NCBI RefSeq assembly: GCF_000286955.2
Contig: NZ_AJYK02000088.1
Span: forward strand, 1-45,277
DNA length: 45,277 nt
From: Vibrio rumoiensis 1S-45
GTDB taxonomy: Bacteria > Pseudomonadota > Gammaproteobacteria > Enterobacterales > Vibrionaceae
Direction of reading: 5' to 3'
Below, piece after piece: positions 8,816-17,171 of the stretch. A program made the translations under genes and the position numbers. Within the stretch, counting starts at the first letter, position 1. Each line of letters starts with the position of its first letter. Under the pieces are notes generated by a model. That model was given only the letters and a program-made list of their open reading frames with translations, searched no databases and had not been told where the DNA came from.

Positions 8816-9050
8816 AAAATACTCCGATTAACTTGGAAAAACAAAGAGGATGGGCAGACTAATTACGAGAATGTATGTAAATGAGATTGGCTGACCAAAG
8901 TTCAGGTAATAATTAATCGCCAATCATAAGTAAATTCAATAGTACTTGCTAGGTGATTTACATTAACTTAATCATACAAACTTTAACACCAAAGGCGGGT
9001 TAATTGATTTCAGATTAGAGGCAGTAGTAAGTTGATTTTCAATCAATCAA

Positions 9051-9971
9051 TCAGTTTGTTATTTTAACGCTGACAGCTTGGTTTTTTTCTTTGGTGACAA
9101 AGTAGCATATCAACGAGCCTACGGTGACCAGTATTACGCCTTGCCAAAATGAGGCAGTAAGAGCGACAGACAAATATAGAGAAGAAAAAACGGTTGAAAA
9201 AACAGGGGTAAAGTAAGATAAAGTGCCCAGTAGCATAATGTTGCCACCAATGATTGCTTGATTCCATAAAGCATACCCAGTTCCCATTACAATACCGGCA
9301 AGCAGTAGGGTTGCGCTGGAATTAAAAGTAAATTGAAGGCTAGGTTCGCTGCTGAAAATATATTTAATCCATAATGCAATCGCGGTTACAGTAAAGAATA
9401 ATGTAATCGCATTTTTGCCATTACTTAATTGTTTAGTGATGAAGCAATAGATAGCCCAAATAAATGCTGCGGAAAAAGCCATAAAGTAAGTCATTGGGTT
9501 TTCTGCCATATTAGCGAGCAATACAGGGATGGAAATACCACTATCACCTGAAATACACCAAGCGACACCAATAAAGGTGATTATCACGCTTGGATAAACC
9601 AAAATACTGACTTTACGATCACCTAGAATGGACGTTAATAAAATAGTGAGGGCTGGCCACAAATAGTTAATAACGGCCATTTCCATGGCTTGGTGACGAT
9701 TGTTTGCCATGCCTAAAGACAAGGCGAGGCAAATCTCATAAGCGACAAATAGAGTTGTGCCGATAATCAAGTACCGGGTGGGGAAATCTTTTAACGTTGG
9801 CACACCCATAATAGCAATTAAAAAAATGGCACTAATGGTATACATGAGTGCAGCGCCGCCAATTGGGCTAAAAAGTTCAGAGACATCACGGATCAAAGCA
9901 ACAACACTGCTCCATAGCAAAATTGTGGCAATACCAAAAAGGGTATATTTGTTTTTTGTTAAAAAAGGCAT
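9051..9971 (-). CDS. yddG: Aromatic amino acid exporter YddG-like (DMT family)
   Basis: A DMT-superfamily exporter with ten membrane segments. The stretches AMEMAVINYLWPALTILL and GTGYALWNQAIIGGNIMLLGTLSYFTPV match E. coli YddG, which exports aromatic amino acids and paraquat-like compounds. I place the start at the ATG at 9969-9971 (306 residues), preceded by AGGTC. The frame stays open for 47 more codons upstream to 10112, but that extension is not membrane-like and is unlike family N-termini. The gene is divergent from the small ORF at 10182. Confidence 0.85.
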   Translation of the reverse strand: MPFLTKNKYTLFGIATILLWSSVVALIRDVSELFSPIGGAALMYTISAIFLIAIMGVPTLKDFPTRYLIIGTTLFVAYEICLALSLGMANNRHQAMEMAVINYLWPALTILLTSILGDRKVSILVYPSVIITFIGVAWCISGDSGISIPVLLANMAENPMTYFMAFSAAFIWAIYCFITKQLSNGKNAITLFFTVTAIALWIKYIFSSEPSLQFTFNSSATLLLAGIVMGTGYALWNQAIIGGNIMLLGTLSYFTPVFSTVFSSLYLSVALTASFWQGVILVTVGSLICYFVTKEKNQAVSVKITN

Positions 9972-10181
9972 GTTTGACCTATGTATCATCCGCGTATGAT
10001 TGATAAAAGTAACAGTAATTTTCTGATGGAACAATGGATGATTCAGTAAGTTTATGGTGGTGCTAGTAAGTAGAAAAACATTTACCTGAATCGATAGTAT
10101 ATTTATTCGCAAAACCAGAATTTATGCGTATCCTAATAGGGTTACAATATTGATGGTTAGTATGCTTGGTAAGGAAAAATT

Positions 10182-10274
10182 GTGAAATTTATTTGGCTTA
10201 AATTGTTGATTACGGTTTTGATTTTTGCGGCTTTATTTGCCGCGGTTTATTATAAAGTTCAAAGTGGAATTTAG
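10182..10274 (+). CDS. Small single-span membrane protein, 30 residues
   Basis: A short ORF with a GTG start, a well-placed AAGGA (10171-10175), and a strong terminator 16 bases after its stop. The product begins MKFIWLKLL, continues as one hydrophobic helix (ITVLIFAALFAAVYY) and ends KVQSGI. It is predicted to be an inner-membrane peptide with the lysines at the N-terminal side inside. It stands alone, divergent from the yddG-like gene and convergent with nfeD. The product is not recognised. The combination of ribosome binding site, helix and dedicated terminator supports a real gene. Confidence 0.7.
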   Translation: MKFIWLKLLITVLIFAALFAAVYYKVQSGI

Positions 10275-10290
10275 CTTCTCACTGATACAA

Positions 10291-10330
10291 AAAGGCGATA
10301 TCCAATTAAGGAATATCGCCTTTAGTTTTT
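10291..10330 (+). terminator. Intrinsic terminator after small membrane protein gene
   Basis: AAAGGCGATATCC pairs with GGAATATCGCCTTT around a short AATTAA loop, and the 3' side runs into AGTTTTT. It ends the small-ORF transcript. The A-rich 5' flank means it could also serve nfeD from the other strand. Confidence 0.85.
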
Positions 10331-10376
10331 GGGCTTTATTCAGCCTAAGTTCGTGAGTCCAGCTAACTGTGTTGCT

Positions 10377-10835
10377 TTAGTTGACGGCTATAACCCACAA
10401 GATACCGACTTCAGTTTTTACTACTTTAACGGTTTGCCCTGCGGTTAATGGTTGCTCGCTTCTCACTTTCCAATTGATGCCAGAATAAGCATGCAATACG
10501 TCGTTTGAAGTGCGATTCACATCACCCGTGAGTACAAAGGTTTCTTGAGCAAAATCTGATGAAGTATCTTGAGTCACTTGTTTGTTTTGAAGCTTTTTAA
10601 ATGGCTTCCACAAGATCAATGCAAACCCGAAGGTTAAGATAATACTGGACCACATTGCCATATTAACACTGGCATCAAGCCAACCTAAATACATTGATAG
10701 GCCAGTAATAAATAACGCTAAGCCGATAAAGAACAGTATGAAGGTTGCAAAACCTAATACAACCACTTCAATAATTAAGGCAATGATACCAATCGACATC
10801 AGTACTTGTGGTAAATAGTTAAGCATCCAATCCAT
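10377..10835 (-). CDS. NfeD-family membrane protein
   Basis: A 152-residue protein with three to four hydrophobic segments in the first 80 residues and a C-terminal small beta-barrel (OB-fold-like) domain (about 95-150, with SGINWKVRSEQPLTAGQTVKVVKTEVGILWV). This is the short NfeD1b type that pairs with stomatin-like proteins. It begins 4 bases after the QmcA gene, so the two are one operon, as is usual. The pair is thought to help organise membrane microdomains and protein quality control. There is no protease domain, unlike long NfeD proteins. Confidence 0.9.
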   Translation of the reverse strand: MDWMLNYLPQVLMSIGIIALIIEVVVLGFATFILFFIGLALFITGLSMYLGWLDASVNMAMWSSIILTFGFALILWKPFKKLQNKQVTQDTSSDFAQETFVLTGDVNRTSNDVLHAYSGINWKVRSEQPLTAGQTVKVVKTEVGILWVIAVN

Positions 10836-10839
10836 ACGC

Positions 10840-11790
10840 TTACGCCCTAGGTTGTTTGTTTAATGAGTTAATGATCGACATACCTTGTGCGACCAATGAG
10901 CTAGCATCAGTACCGTTTTCAGGTAGTAATACAACAGAAGACTCTTTCGCAATCGCATGTTTTGCTTCAATCGCTTTGGTAGCAAGATCCAACTGAATGG
11001 CTTTTTGACCTTCTTCAGTATTGGCAGCGTCACCAATAGTTTTCAATGCTTCAGCTTGTGCATTTGCAACAGCAATAATCGCTTTTGCTTCACCCTCTGC
11101 TTTTAAAATTTGTTCTGTTTTATCTGCTTCAGCGGCAAGTACTTGCGCTTGTTTTTTACCTTCTGCCACATTGATAGCGGCTTGGCGGTCACCTTCAGAT
11201 TCCAATATTTGTGCACGTTTAACACGTTCCGCTTTCATCTGAGCCTCCATCGATTCCATGATCGATTGCGGCGGTACAATATCTTTAATTTCATAACGAA
11301 GGACTTGGATGCCCCAAGGTTCTGCGGCAACGTTAATGGCTGATACGATATTAGTATTAAGTAAGTCACGTTCTTCAAAGGTTTTATCAAGCTCCATTTT
11401 ACCAAGCTCTGAACGCATGGTGGTTTGAGCAAGTTGGGTGACAGCAAAGACATAATCATCCACGCCGTATGTTGCTTTGTATGGGTCTAATACTCGGAAA
11501 TAAAGTACACCATCTACAACGAGAGAAATGTTGTCTTTGGTGATTGCAGATTGAGAAGGTACATCTTGCGCTTGCTCTTTCAAGCTACGAATGGCAGAAA
11601 TACGATCAATGAAAGGGATAATGAAGTTGATACCCGCTAGTTTAGTCGAGTGGAATTTACCGAATCGCTCAATGACCCATGCTTGGTTTTGCGGCACAAA
11701 CTTGATACCACTTTTTAATACCACCACCACAAAGATGAAGATAACCACCGGCACTATATTAGCGAAGATGAGATCGAGAGGATTATTCAT
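10840..11790 (-). CDS. qmcA: SPFH/Band 7 protein QmcA
   Basis: A 316-residue stomatin/prohibitin-like protein. One N-terminal membrane segment (about 10-27) precedes the SPFH domain (about 30-190, with VPQNQAWVIERFGKF and TMRSELGKMELDKTFEERD). A long alanine/glutamate-rich coiled coil follows (about 190-270, AEADKTEQILKAEGEAKAI). This matches E. coli QmcA in length and order. It has AAAGGA before the ATG. Together with NfeD downstream it forms the conserved QmcA-NfeD (YbbK-YbbJ type) unit at the inner membrane. Confidence 0.92.
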   Translation of the reverse strand: MNNPLDLIFANIVPVVIFIFVVVVLKSGIKFVPQNQAWVIERFGKFHSTKLAGINFIIPFIDRISAIRSLKEQAQDVPSQSAITKDNISLVVDGVLYFRVLDPYKATYGVDDYVFAVTQLAQTTMRSELGKMELDKTFEERDLLNTNIVSAINVAAEPWGIQVLRYEIKDIVPPQSIMESMEAQMKAERVKRAQILESEGDRQAAINVAEGKKQAQVLAAEADKTEQILKAEGEAKAIIAVANAQAEALKTIGDAANTEEGQKAIQLDLATKAIEAKHAIAKESSVVLLPENGTDASSLVAQGMSIINSLNKQPRA

Positions 11791-11925
11791 AACGTTGTCC
11801 TTTTAATGAGAATAATTTCATTCTACGGCAATTTGGGGAATAAGCTTGTCATGATTGGTTAATTTTGGTGCAAAGCTGAAATATCTCACAATATAAATGA
11901 AACGGTTTCGGGATTGAGACAATGA

Positions 11926-11959
11926 AAACAAGGCTTTAGGACACTTTAAAGCCTTGTTT
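11926..11959. terminator. Strong 13-bp stem terminator, downstream of thioesterase
   Basis: AAACAAGGCTTTA (11926-11938) pairs perfectly with TAAAGCCTTGTTT (11947-11959) around 8 bases. Read on the minus strand it follows the thioesterase stop by about 18 bases and continues into TTTTC. Confidence 0.8.
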
Positions 11960-11977
11960 ATGAAAGAAGGAGGGACG

Positions 11978-12409
11978 CTACTTTAAATTTTCCAATTGCT
12001 GAATGATCGCTAATACTTCGGGTGTTAAGCTGGCTTTTTGGTTGGATTTAAAGTCAAACATTACCACGGTGGCGCTGCCTAATGTTGTTACTTTATTGTA
12101 TTTTTTGCTGACAACTTGGTATTTCATGGTAAAGCGGTCGCTTTGTAGATCGGTGATTTTTGATCCGACTAATAAGGTGTCTGGGAACGTGACCGGCATT
12201 TTATATCGGCAACTGGTTTCACTGACAATTGGGCCAACTTGAGTGATGGCAATGTTTTCCATTAAATTGATGCGTTTGAAATAATCTATTCGCGCGGTTT
12301 CAAAATAGCGGAAGTACATTACGTTGTTCACATGTTGCAGCGCATCCATATCACCCCAAGCGACAGGGATCTCTGTAATGACTGGAAAACCATCGAGTAA
12401 CGTTGTCAT
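11978..12409 (-). CDS. Acyl-CoA thioesterase, 4HBT/YbgC-like hotdog fold
   Basis: A 143-residue hotdog-fold protein. The motif VAWGDMDALQHVNNVMYFRYFETARIDYF (about 16-44) is the 4-hydroxybenzoyl-CoA thioesterase signature, with the catalytic aspartate probably D22. It should hydrolyse acyl-CoA thioesters, but the chain length and substrate are unknown. It has AAGGAAG before the ATG. It is followed by a strong terminator, and an EamA exporter lies about 100 bases upstream on the same strand. Confidence 0.88.
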   Translation of the reverse strand: MTTLLDGFPVITEIPVAWGDMDALQHVNNVMYFRYFETARIDYFKRINLMENIAITQVGPIVSETSCRYKMPVTFPDTLLVGSKITDLQSDRFTMKYQVVSKKYNKVTTLGSATVVMFDFKSNQKASLTPEVLAIIQQLENLK

Positions 12410-12510
12410 GAGCTTTCTTCCTTATGAGTTAAACGAGTGTTTAGATTATTCAGTTATCTGTCTTTGTACAATGCCTTCTAAGAAAAACCGTGAACTGTAG
12501 CTTTGTGCAT

Positions 12511-13431
12511 TTACTCAGCATTTTTCATGGTAGTGTTTCGAAAGGCTTGTAACCAATTGATCAGCTTTTGATTTAAGGAATAAACACATAGGCCGACAAT
12601 GATCACGGCACAGCCAACAAATTGGATGACATTGAGCGTTTCATCTAACATCACCCAGCCAGATAGTAACCCAACGACTGGCACCAATAACGCAAAAGGC
12701 ACAACACTAGCCGTACCATATTTGGCTATCGACATGCCCCAAACGCTGTAGCCAAATAGCGAAGCAACAATTGATAAGTAGAGCAAGGCTAAAACAGAGG
12801 TTAAAGAAGGCTGAGTGATAGCATGAAGGATCTGTTGATGGTCTTCAAAGAAAAAGCTAAATGCAAAGAAAGGAATAATAGGAATTAATGCCCCCCAAAC
12901 GACCAATTGAAGCATGTTGGTGTCTTTATATTGAACGGATATATGACGGTTACAGATATTACCAACACCCCAAGAACACGCAGCACAGAAAGTGAGTAAA
13001 TAACCTAGTATGGATATATCCGTTTCAATCACACCGTAAAGTAAGAAACCAATTCCGATTAGTGCCATGAAGCCACCGAGTAATTGCCATCGATTTAAAG
13101 TGTCTTGAAAAATCAGCACAGCCAGAATTGCGGTGACAAAAACCTGCATTTGTAATAGCAAGGATGCTTGTCCTGAAGGCATTCCCACATAAAGCGCGTA
13201 AAACAAAAAAGCAAATTGCCCAAAGCTAATGGTAATGCCGTACAAAAATAGCCAACGAAATGGAATGGCGGGTCGTGGTAAAAATAGCATGAGTGGAAAC
13301 GCAACAAACGCGAAACGTAAACCCGCAAGTAAGAAAGGAGGGACGTCTTTAATACCGATAGTAATAATAACGAAGTTAATGCCCCAAACAAAGACAACTA
13401 ATAATATTAGTGCTAATCCGCGTGCGTTCAT
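12511..13431 (-). CDS. eamA: DMT-family exporter resembling EamA (O-acetylserine/cysteine)
   Basis: A 306-residue, ten-helix inner-membrane exporter. The run VVFVWGINFVIITIGIKDVPPFLLAGLRFAFVAFPLMLF and later GITISFGQFAFLFYAL, IPIIPFFAFS and LLVPVVGLLSGWVMLDE follow E. coli EamA closely along the chain. The role would be export of O-acetylserine and cysteine pathway metabolites. The start ATG has AAGGAAG seven to eight bases upstream. The gene is on the same strand as the patatin gene (upstream) and the thioesterase (downstream), with gaps of about 100 bases. Confidence 0.83.
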   Translation of the reverse strand: MNARGLALILLVVFVWGINFVIITIGIKDVPPFLLAGLRFAFVAFPLMLFLPRPAIPFRWLFLYGITISFGQFAFLFYALYVGMPSGQASLLLQMQVFVTAILAVLIFQDTLNRWQLLGGFMALIGIGFLLYGVIETDISILGYLLTFCAACSWGVGNICNRHISVQYKDTNMLQLVVWGALIPIIPFFAFSFFFEDHQQILHAITQPSLTSVLALLYLSIVASLFGYSVWGMSIAKYGTASVVPFALLVPVVGLLSGWVMLDETLNVIQFVGCAVIIVGLCVYSLNQKLINWLQAFRNTTMKNAE

Positions 13432-13527
13432 GTTCTTCCTTGAAGGTGAGCTGTTAATTCATTACGCCACATATTTTTCTTACCCGCGAGTTTTTTGTTC
13501 TTTTGAAGGAAAAACGAACTTTGGGGA

Positions 13528-14376
13528 TTATTTCGCCATTACAATTTGTTCAGCTGCATCGATACCCATTTGGTAACCAATATCGAGTTTTTGTAAGTCG
13601 GTAGTGAGCCTTCCAACGGGGAAGTCGGCTGGTGGTGCAATAACATTAATTTTGCAATCACTTGGAGGCTGCTTTATGAAAGCAATACTGCGATTGTAAC
13701 TCTCAGCACGTAATAAAGCCGCATTTGCGAGTTGCGGATGCTGAGCAAGAAATTTCTTAGTTAACCATGGGATTCTAGAGGGTTTTTTCTCATAACCTAG
13801 AGGGCGCGATAAGATCACCGTGATTTCTTTTGCGCCAAGTTGGTAGGCTTTCTCTACAGGGATTGAATCTGCGACGCCACCATCCGTCATTTGCATTCCA
13901 TTAATGACAGGATAATTCCGATAAGCCACAGGGACAGAGCAAGAGGCTTTTAATAATTCAACCACATTGTCTGGGGTGGATGAAATATAATGGGGCAAGC
14001 CAGTGTTAATGTCGGTAGTGACCACATAAAGCGGTACTGATTGCTGATGAAGCTTGTCAGTGTCGATAGGGATTTCATAGGTTGTTATATCCCAAAGCCA
14101 ATCAAGATCAAGCCAATGTCCACCGCGAAGAAAACGTTTGAAATTGATGAATTCTGGGCGACAGGAGTAATCGGTAACGACTTTATAAGTTCGTTGTTTC
14201 TGGTTAGCAAGCCACGATGCCAAGCTAGTAGAGCCTGCAGATACGCCAATGCAAAAATCGAAGGGTGAAAATTGGTGGTCAATAAAACGGTCTAAAACGC
14301 CGGCTGAAAATATACCACGCATTGCACCGCCTTCAACGACAAGAGCATGTTGTGCCATTGTTGATGGTTTTTCCAT
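13528..14376 (-). CDS. Patatin-like phospholipase, YjjU-like
   Basis: A patatin-fold serine hydrolase. The oxyanion loop is EGGAMRG, the nucleophile elbow is GVSAG (Ser46 from the chosen start), and the second member of the Ser-Asp dyad is DGG (Asp165). The chosen start is the ATG at 14374-14376 (282 residues), because GAGGT lies 7 bases before it. A GTG three codons upstream would sit on that Shine-Dalgarno. No signal peptide is seen, so the protein is cytoplasmic or peripheral. The order and length match E. coli YjjU. It should be an acyl-ester hydrolase of unknown substrate. Confidence 0.88.
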   Translation of the reverse strand: MEKPSTMAQHALVVEGGAMRGIFSAGVLDRFIDHQFSPFDFCIGVSAGSTSLASWLANQKQRTYKVVTDYSCRPEFINFKRFLRGGHWLDLDWLWDITTYEIPIDTDKLHQQSVPLYVVTTDINTGLPHYISSTPDNVVELLKASCSVPVAYRNYPVINGMQMTDGGVADSIPVEKAYQLGAKEITVILSRPLGYEKKPSRIPWLTKKFLAQHPQLANAALLRAESYNRSIAFIKQPPSDCKINVIAPPADFPVGRLTTDLQKLDIGYQMGIDAAEQIVMAK

Positions 14377-14574
14377 GTGATTCACCTCAGAACAATTAAA
14401 TCGTTAAAAATTATACAGCGTTTGAATGATACAGAAAGATGAAATCGCTGAAACAATCGATTAAGGAAAATATAACGATTTCTACTCATTAGCGGACATT
14501 AAATCGATAATAAATTCCCTTGTAATTAGTAAGTTTGTTTTGATAGATGGTAAACTGTTACAAAGATTTTTGGA

Positions 14575-15678
14575 ATGAGTGCCATGACATATTTACATCA
14601 AACATTATCTGAGCAACTACGCATTGGCGAACATGAAATTGAACGCCGAAAAATATACATGGGTTTTACAGATGAAGATGTCAAAGCGCTTAAGGATGCC
14701 TTGCCGTGGGTCGAGCCTTTAGTTCCCGATTTAGTCGATCAGTTTTATGTTTTGCAGACTGCGATACCAGAAATTTCTTTGGTGATTGGCGATCGTGAAA
14801 CATTAAGTAACCTTCACTCCAGTATGAATCAATATATTTTAGATTTGTTCAGTGGCCAATATCATTTTGATTATGTTGATAAGCGTTTACGCATCGGTAA
14901 AGTTCACCAACGAATTGGTGTAAGTCCAAAATTATACTTGTCTGGCATTAATCAATTACAGCTGCTTTTAGAAGATTTGATTGATGACAATGCTGAGTTT
15001 CAAGGAATTGATGGTCGCTTATTAAAACGTGCAGTCCGCAAATTATTGTATTTTGATAATCAATTTGTGTTCGATACTTATATTGCAGCGCTTCAATCGG
15101 AAGTAGAAGCGGTAAATACTCAGCTAGAAGCCTATGCCTCAAGGCTTGAAATGCAGGTTGCTCAGCGAACTAAAGAGCTTACCGAGCTTTCTATGCGCGA
15201 TCCTATGACGAACCTGTACAATCAGCGTGCCTTTTATGATCAATTAGAAAAAGGTGGAGCGCTTGCTGAGCGTAATAATGGTTTCTTCTGCGTTTTATAT
15301 CTCGATGTGAACCATTTCAAAACCGTGAACGATACTTATGGTCATAAGATGGGCGACCAAGTATTGATTGCGGTGGCGATGGCAATCAATGAAACGGTAC
15401 GAAAATCAGAAACAGCAGCCCGTTATGGCGGTGATGAATTTTGTATTATATTGCCAAGTACAAAAGTGGAAAACTTGGCTTTTTATTGCGAACGTTTATT
15501 TGCTGAATTTGATAAGCTAAAGCCTTTAGATGTGACATTAAGCGTTGGGGGAGCAGAAGTTTCTCCTCAATCCGGCTACGATGTCGAGGCGTTGATTGTG
15601 CGGGCTGATAAACAAATGTACCTTGCGAAGAAACGTGCTCATGAATCGAAAACACACGAATTGATGGTGGAAGTATAA
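14575..15678 (+). CDS. Globin-coupled diguanylate cyclase (haem-based gas sensor)
   Basis: A 367-residue cytoplasmic protein that joins an N-terminal globin-coupled sensor (about 15-170), a coiled linker (175-205) and a GGDEF domain (205-360). The proximal haem ligand is probably H111 in IGKVHQRIGVSPKLYL, and Y58 in LVDQFYVLQ fits the distal tyrosine of DosC-like sensors. The catalytic loop is an intact YGGDEF (285-289). The upstream inhibitory site reads RKSE instead of RxxD. The expected role is oxygen- or nitric-oxide-controlled synthesis of cyclic di-GMP, as in E. coli DosC. No DosP-like phosphodiesterase is adjacent. An ATG three codons in (14584), preceded by GGA, could be the true start. 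Confidence 0.92.
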   Translation: MSAMTYLHQTLSEQLRIGEHEIERRKIYMGFTDEDVKALKDALPWVEPLVPDLVDQFYVLQTAIPEISLVIGDRETLSNLHSSMNQYILDLFSGQYHFDYVDKRLRIGKVHQRIGVSPKLYLSGINQLQLLLEDLIDDNAEFQGIDGRLLKRAVRKLLYFDNQFVFDTYIAALQSEVEAVNTQLEAYASRLEMQVAQRTKELTELSMRDPMTNLYNQRAFYDQLEKGGALAERNNGFFCVLYLDVNHFKTVNDTYGHKMGDQVLIAVAMAINETVRKSETAARYGGDEFCIILPSTKVENLAFYCERLFAEFDKLKPLDVTLSVGGAEVSPQSGYDVEALIVRADKQMYLAKKRAHESKTHELMVEV

Positions 15679-15690
15679 TTCTCTGCTTTT

Positions 15691-15733
15691 AAAAAGAAGG
15701 CCATGAAATTTAAAATTTCATGGCCTTCTTTTT
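15691..15733. terminator. Very strong bidirectional intrinsic terminator
   Basis: A 21-base arm at 15691-15711 (AAAAAGAAGGCCATGAAA plus TTT) is perfectly complementary to 15713-15733, which ends in TTTTT. It lies 12 bases after the globin-cyclase stop and also serves the convergent setB-like gene. Confidence 0.92.
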
Positions 15734-15777
15734 AAGTAACGTTTTTGGATGGAGAAGATAACTTCTGAATCATGGCG

Positions 15778-16968
15778 TTAAGCGTGTGTGTCCCTGACTT
15801 TCAATATGGTGATAAAAGAGATCAAGCTCATGATGGTACATGCAAAAAATACCATGTGAAAACTGTAATAGTCGGCAATGGTCCCTGCTATTGCACCACC
15901 TAATACACCGCCTGTTTTAATGGCGTTTGAATAAAGAGTGGTGACTTGTCCCATTTTCTTTGGTTTAAGATCTTGAAATAAAGAAATCCCTAATGCAGAT
16001 GTTACACCCACAAAAATACCATTCAATACTTGTAACCCGATGAATCCCACTAAACTTGAATTGAGTATGATCCCGACATAAAACAATGTGCCAGCAATAA
16101 TCGACACTGCCATCATTTTCTTTTTGCCAAATCGTAACGCGTATCGACCTGAGAGCAGCATGATTGGAATTTCAATAAAGGCAGCCGTTCCCATCATTAA
16201 ACCTGCGACGGAAGAGTCCAAATCCATGTCATTGGCAATGTAAAGCGGCATACTAATGAGGTACATATTATTGGCGCAATACATGAACACAAATGAAATC
16301 GCGAGTAAAAGGATGTTCTTATCACGCCATATTGAATCATCAACCCCTTGATGTGGCGTTTTAGGGGTTGGTTCAATTTTAGGTAAAGTAAAGAAGGTGA
16401 CGAAATACAAAACCACAAACATAAATGCAGCCAGTAAAAATAAGTAAGTGAAGCCTAACCCTGTGGCGATAAAGAAGGCAATAGGTGGGCCAATAACCCA
16501 ACCAAGTGATATTTGTGCACGTAATAGGGCGCTGAAGGTTTCAGATGGACGTGCATGTCTGTCGAGTATTTCTCGTGCTAAGGCAAAAACTTGCGGGGTA
16601 GCAGCAGAAGTGGTACTAACAAAAATAGCGGAAGCAGCAAGTAGCACCCAATAATTTCGATTGAATGCAAAAATAATGAAGCCGATAGCACCCATGATAT
16701 TACATATTAAGATTAGTCGCTTACGGTCAACACCTTGATCTGACCACCAACCAATCACTTGGCTGATCACCACTCCAGAGATCGTCATCACCATAAAAAA
16801 CATACCGATAAGAAATGGGCGAGCACCTACTTCTTCTGAAATGAATAAGCTCATTGTCGGAATGGTAAATGCCCCTGCAATCCCTACAAAAAAACAAGTA
16901 AACAGTAACGAGACTGCGGTTTTGTCGGGTTGGTTACCTGGGAATAGCGAATAGAGAAAGGTCTTCAT
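15778..16968 (-). CDS. Sugar efflux MFS transporter, SetA/SetB-like
   Basis: A 396-residue, twelve-helix MFS protein closely following E. coli SetA/SetB. Landmarks are GIAGAFTIPTMSLFISEEVGARPFLIGMFF, FALAREILDRH, LRAQISLGWVIGPPIAF, GLMMGTAAFIEIPIMLLSGRYALRFGKK and SLFQDLKPKKMGQVTTLYSN. Set proteins export lactose, glucose analogues and related sugars and can relieve sugar-phosphate stress. It is convergent with the globin cyclase, and the shared terminator lies between them. Confidence 0.88.
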   Translation of the reverse strand: MKTFLYSLFPGNQPDKTAVSLLFTCFFVGIAGAFTIPTMSLFISEEVGARPFLIGMFFMVMTISGVVISQVIGWWSDQGVDRKRLILICNIMGAIGFIIFAFNRNYWVLLAASAIFVSTTSAATPQVFALAREILDRHARPSETFSALLRAQISLGWVIGPPIAFFIATGLGFTYLFLLAAFMFVVLYFVTFFTLPKIEPTPKTPHQGVDDSIWRDKNILLLAISFVFMYCANNMYLISMPLYIANDMDLDSSVAGLMMGTAAFIEIPIMLLSGRYALRFGKKKMMAVSIIAGTLFYVGIILNSSLVGFIGLQVLNGIFVGVTSALGISLFQDLKPKKMGQVTTLYSNAIKTGGVLGGAIAGTIADYYSFHMVFFACTIMSLISFITILKVRDTHA

Positions 16969-17171
16969 TAAAACGGTCTTGGAGTGATGAAAAAGTCAGC
17001 GTCATATTAGCAATATTGATGTATGAAAAATACAGACTCTTTTGATAAATAAATTAAAAAAGTCGTGTTTTTATTTTTGATAACTATGATTTTTATAAAA
17101 AAAGAAGGAGTCACTGGAAATTGCTCGTCTAAACCGCATAATGGAATGAAGTGAATAGAGGAATCAAATTT

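Noticed and set aside
9972..10112. N-terminal extension of the yddG-like protein by 47 residues
   Set aside because: The extension lacks membrane character and family similarity, and the ATG at 9971 starts directly before the conserved first helix.
11110..11343. Plus-strand ORFs opposite qmcA (11021-11343)
   Set aside because: They are antisense shadows of the alanine-rich coiled coil and have no ribosome binding site.
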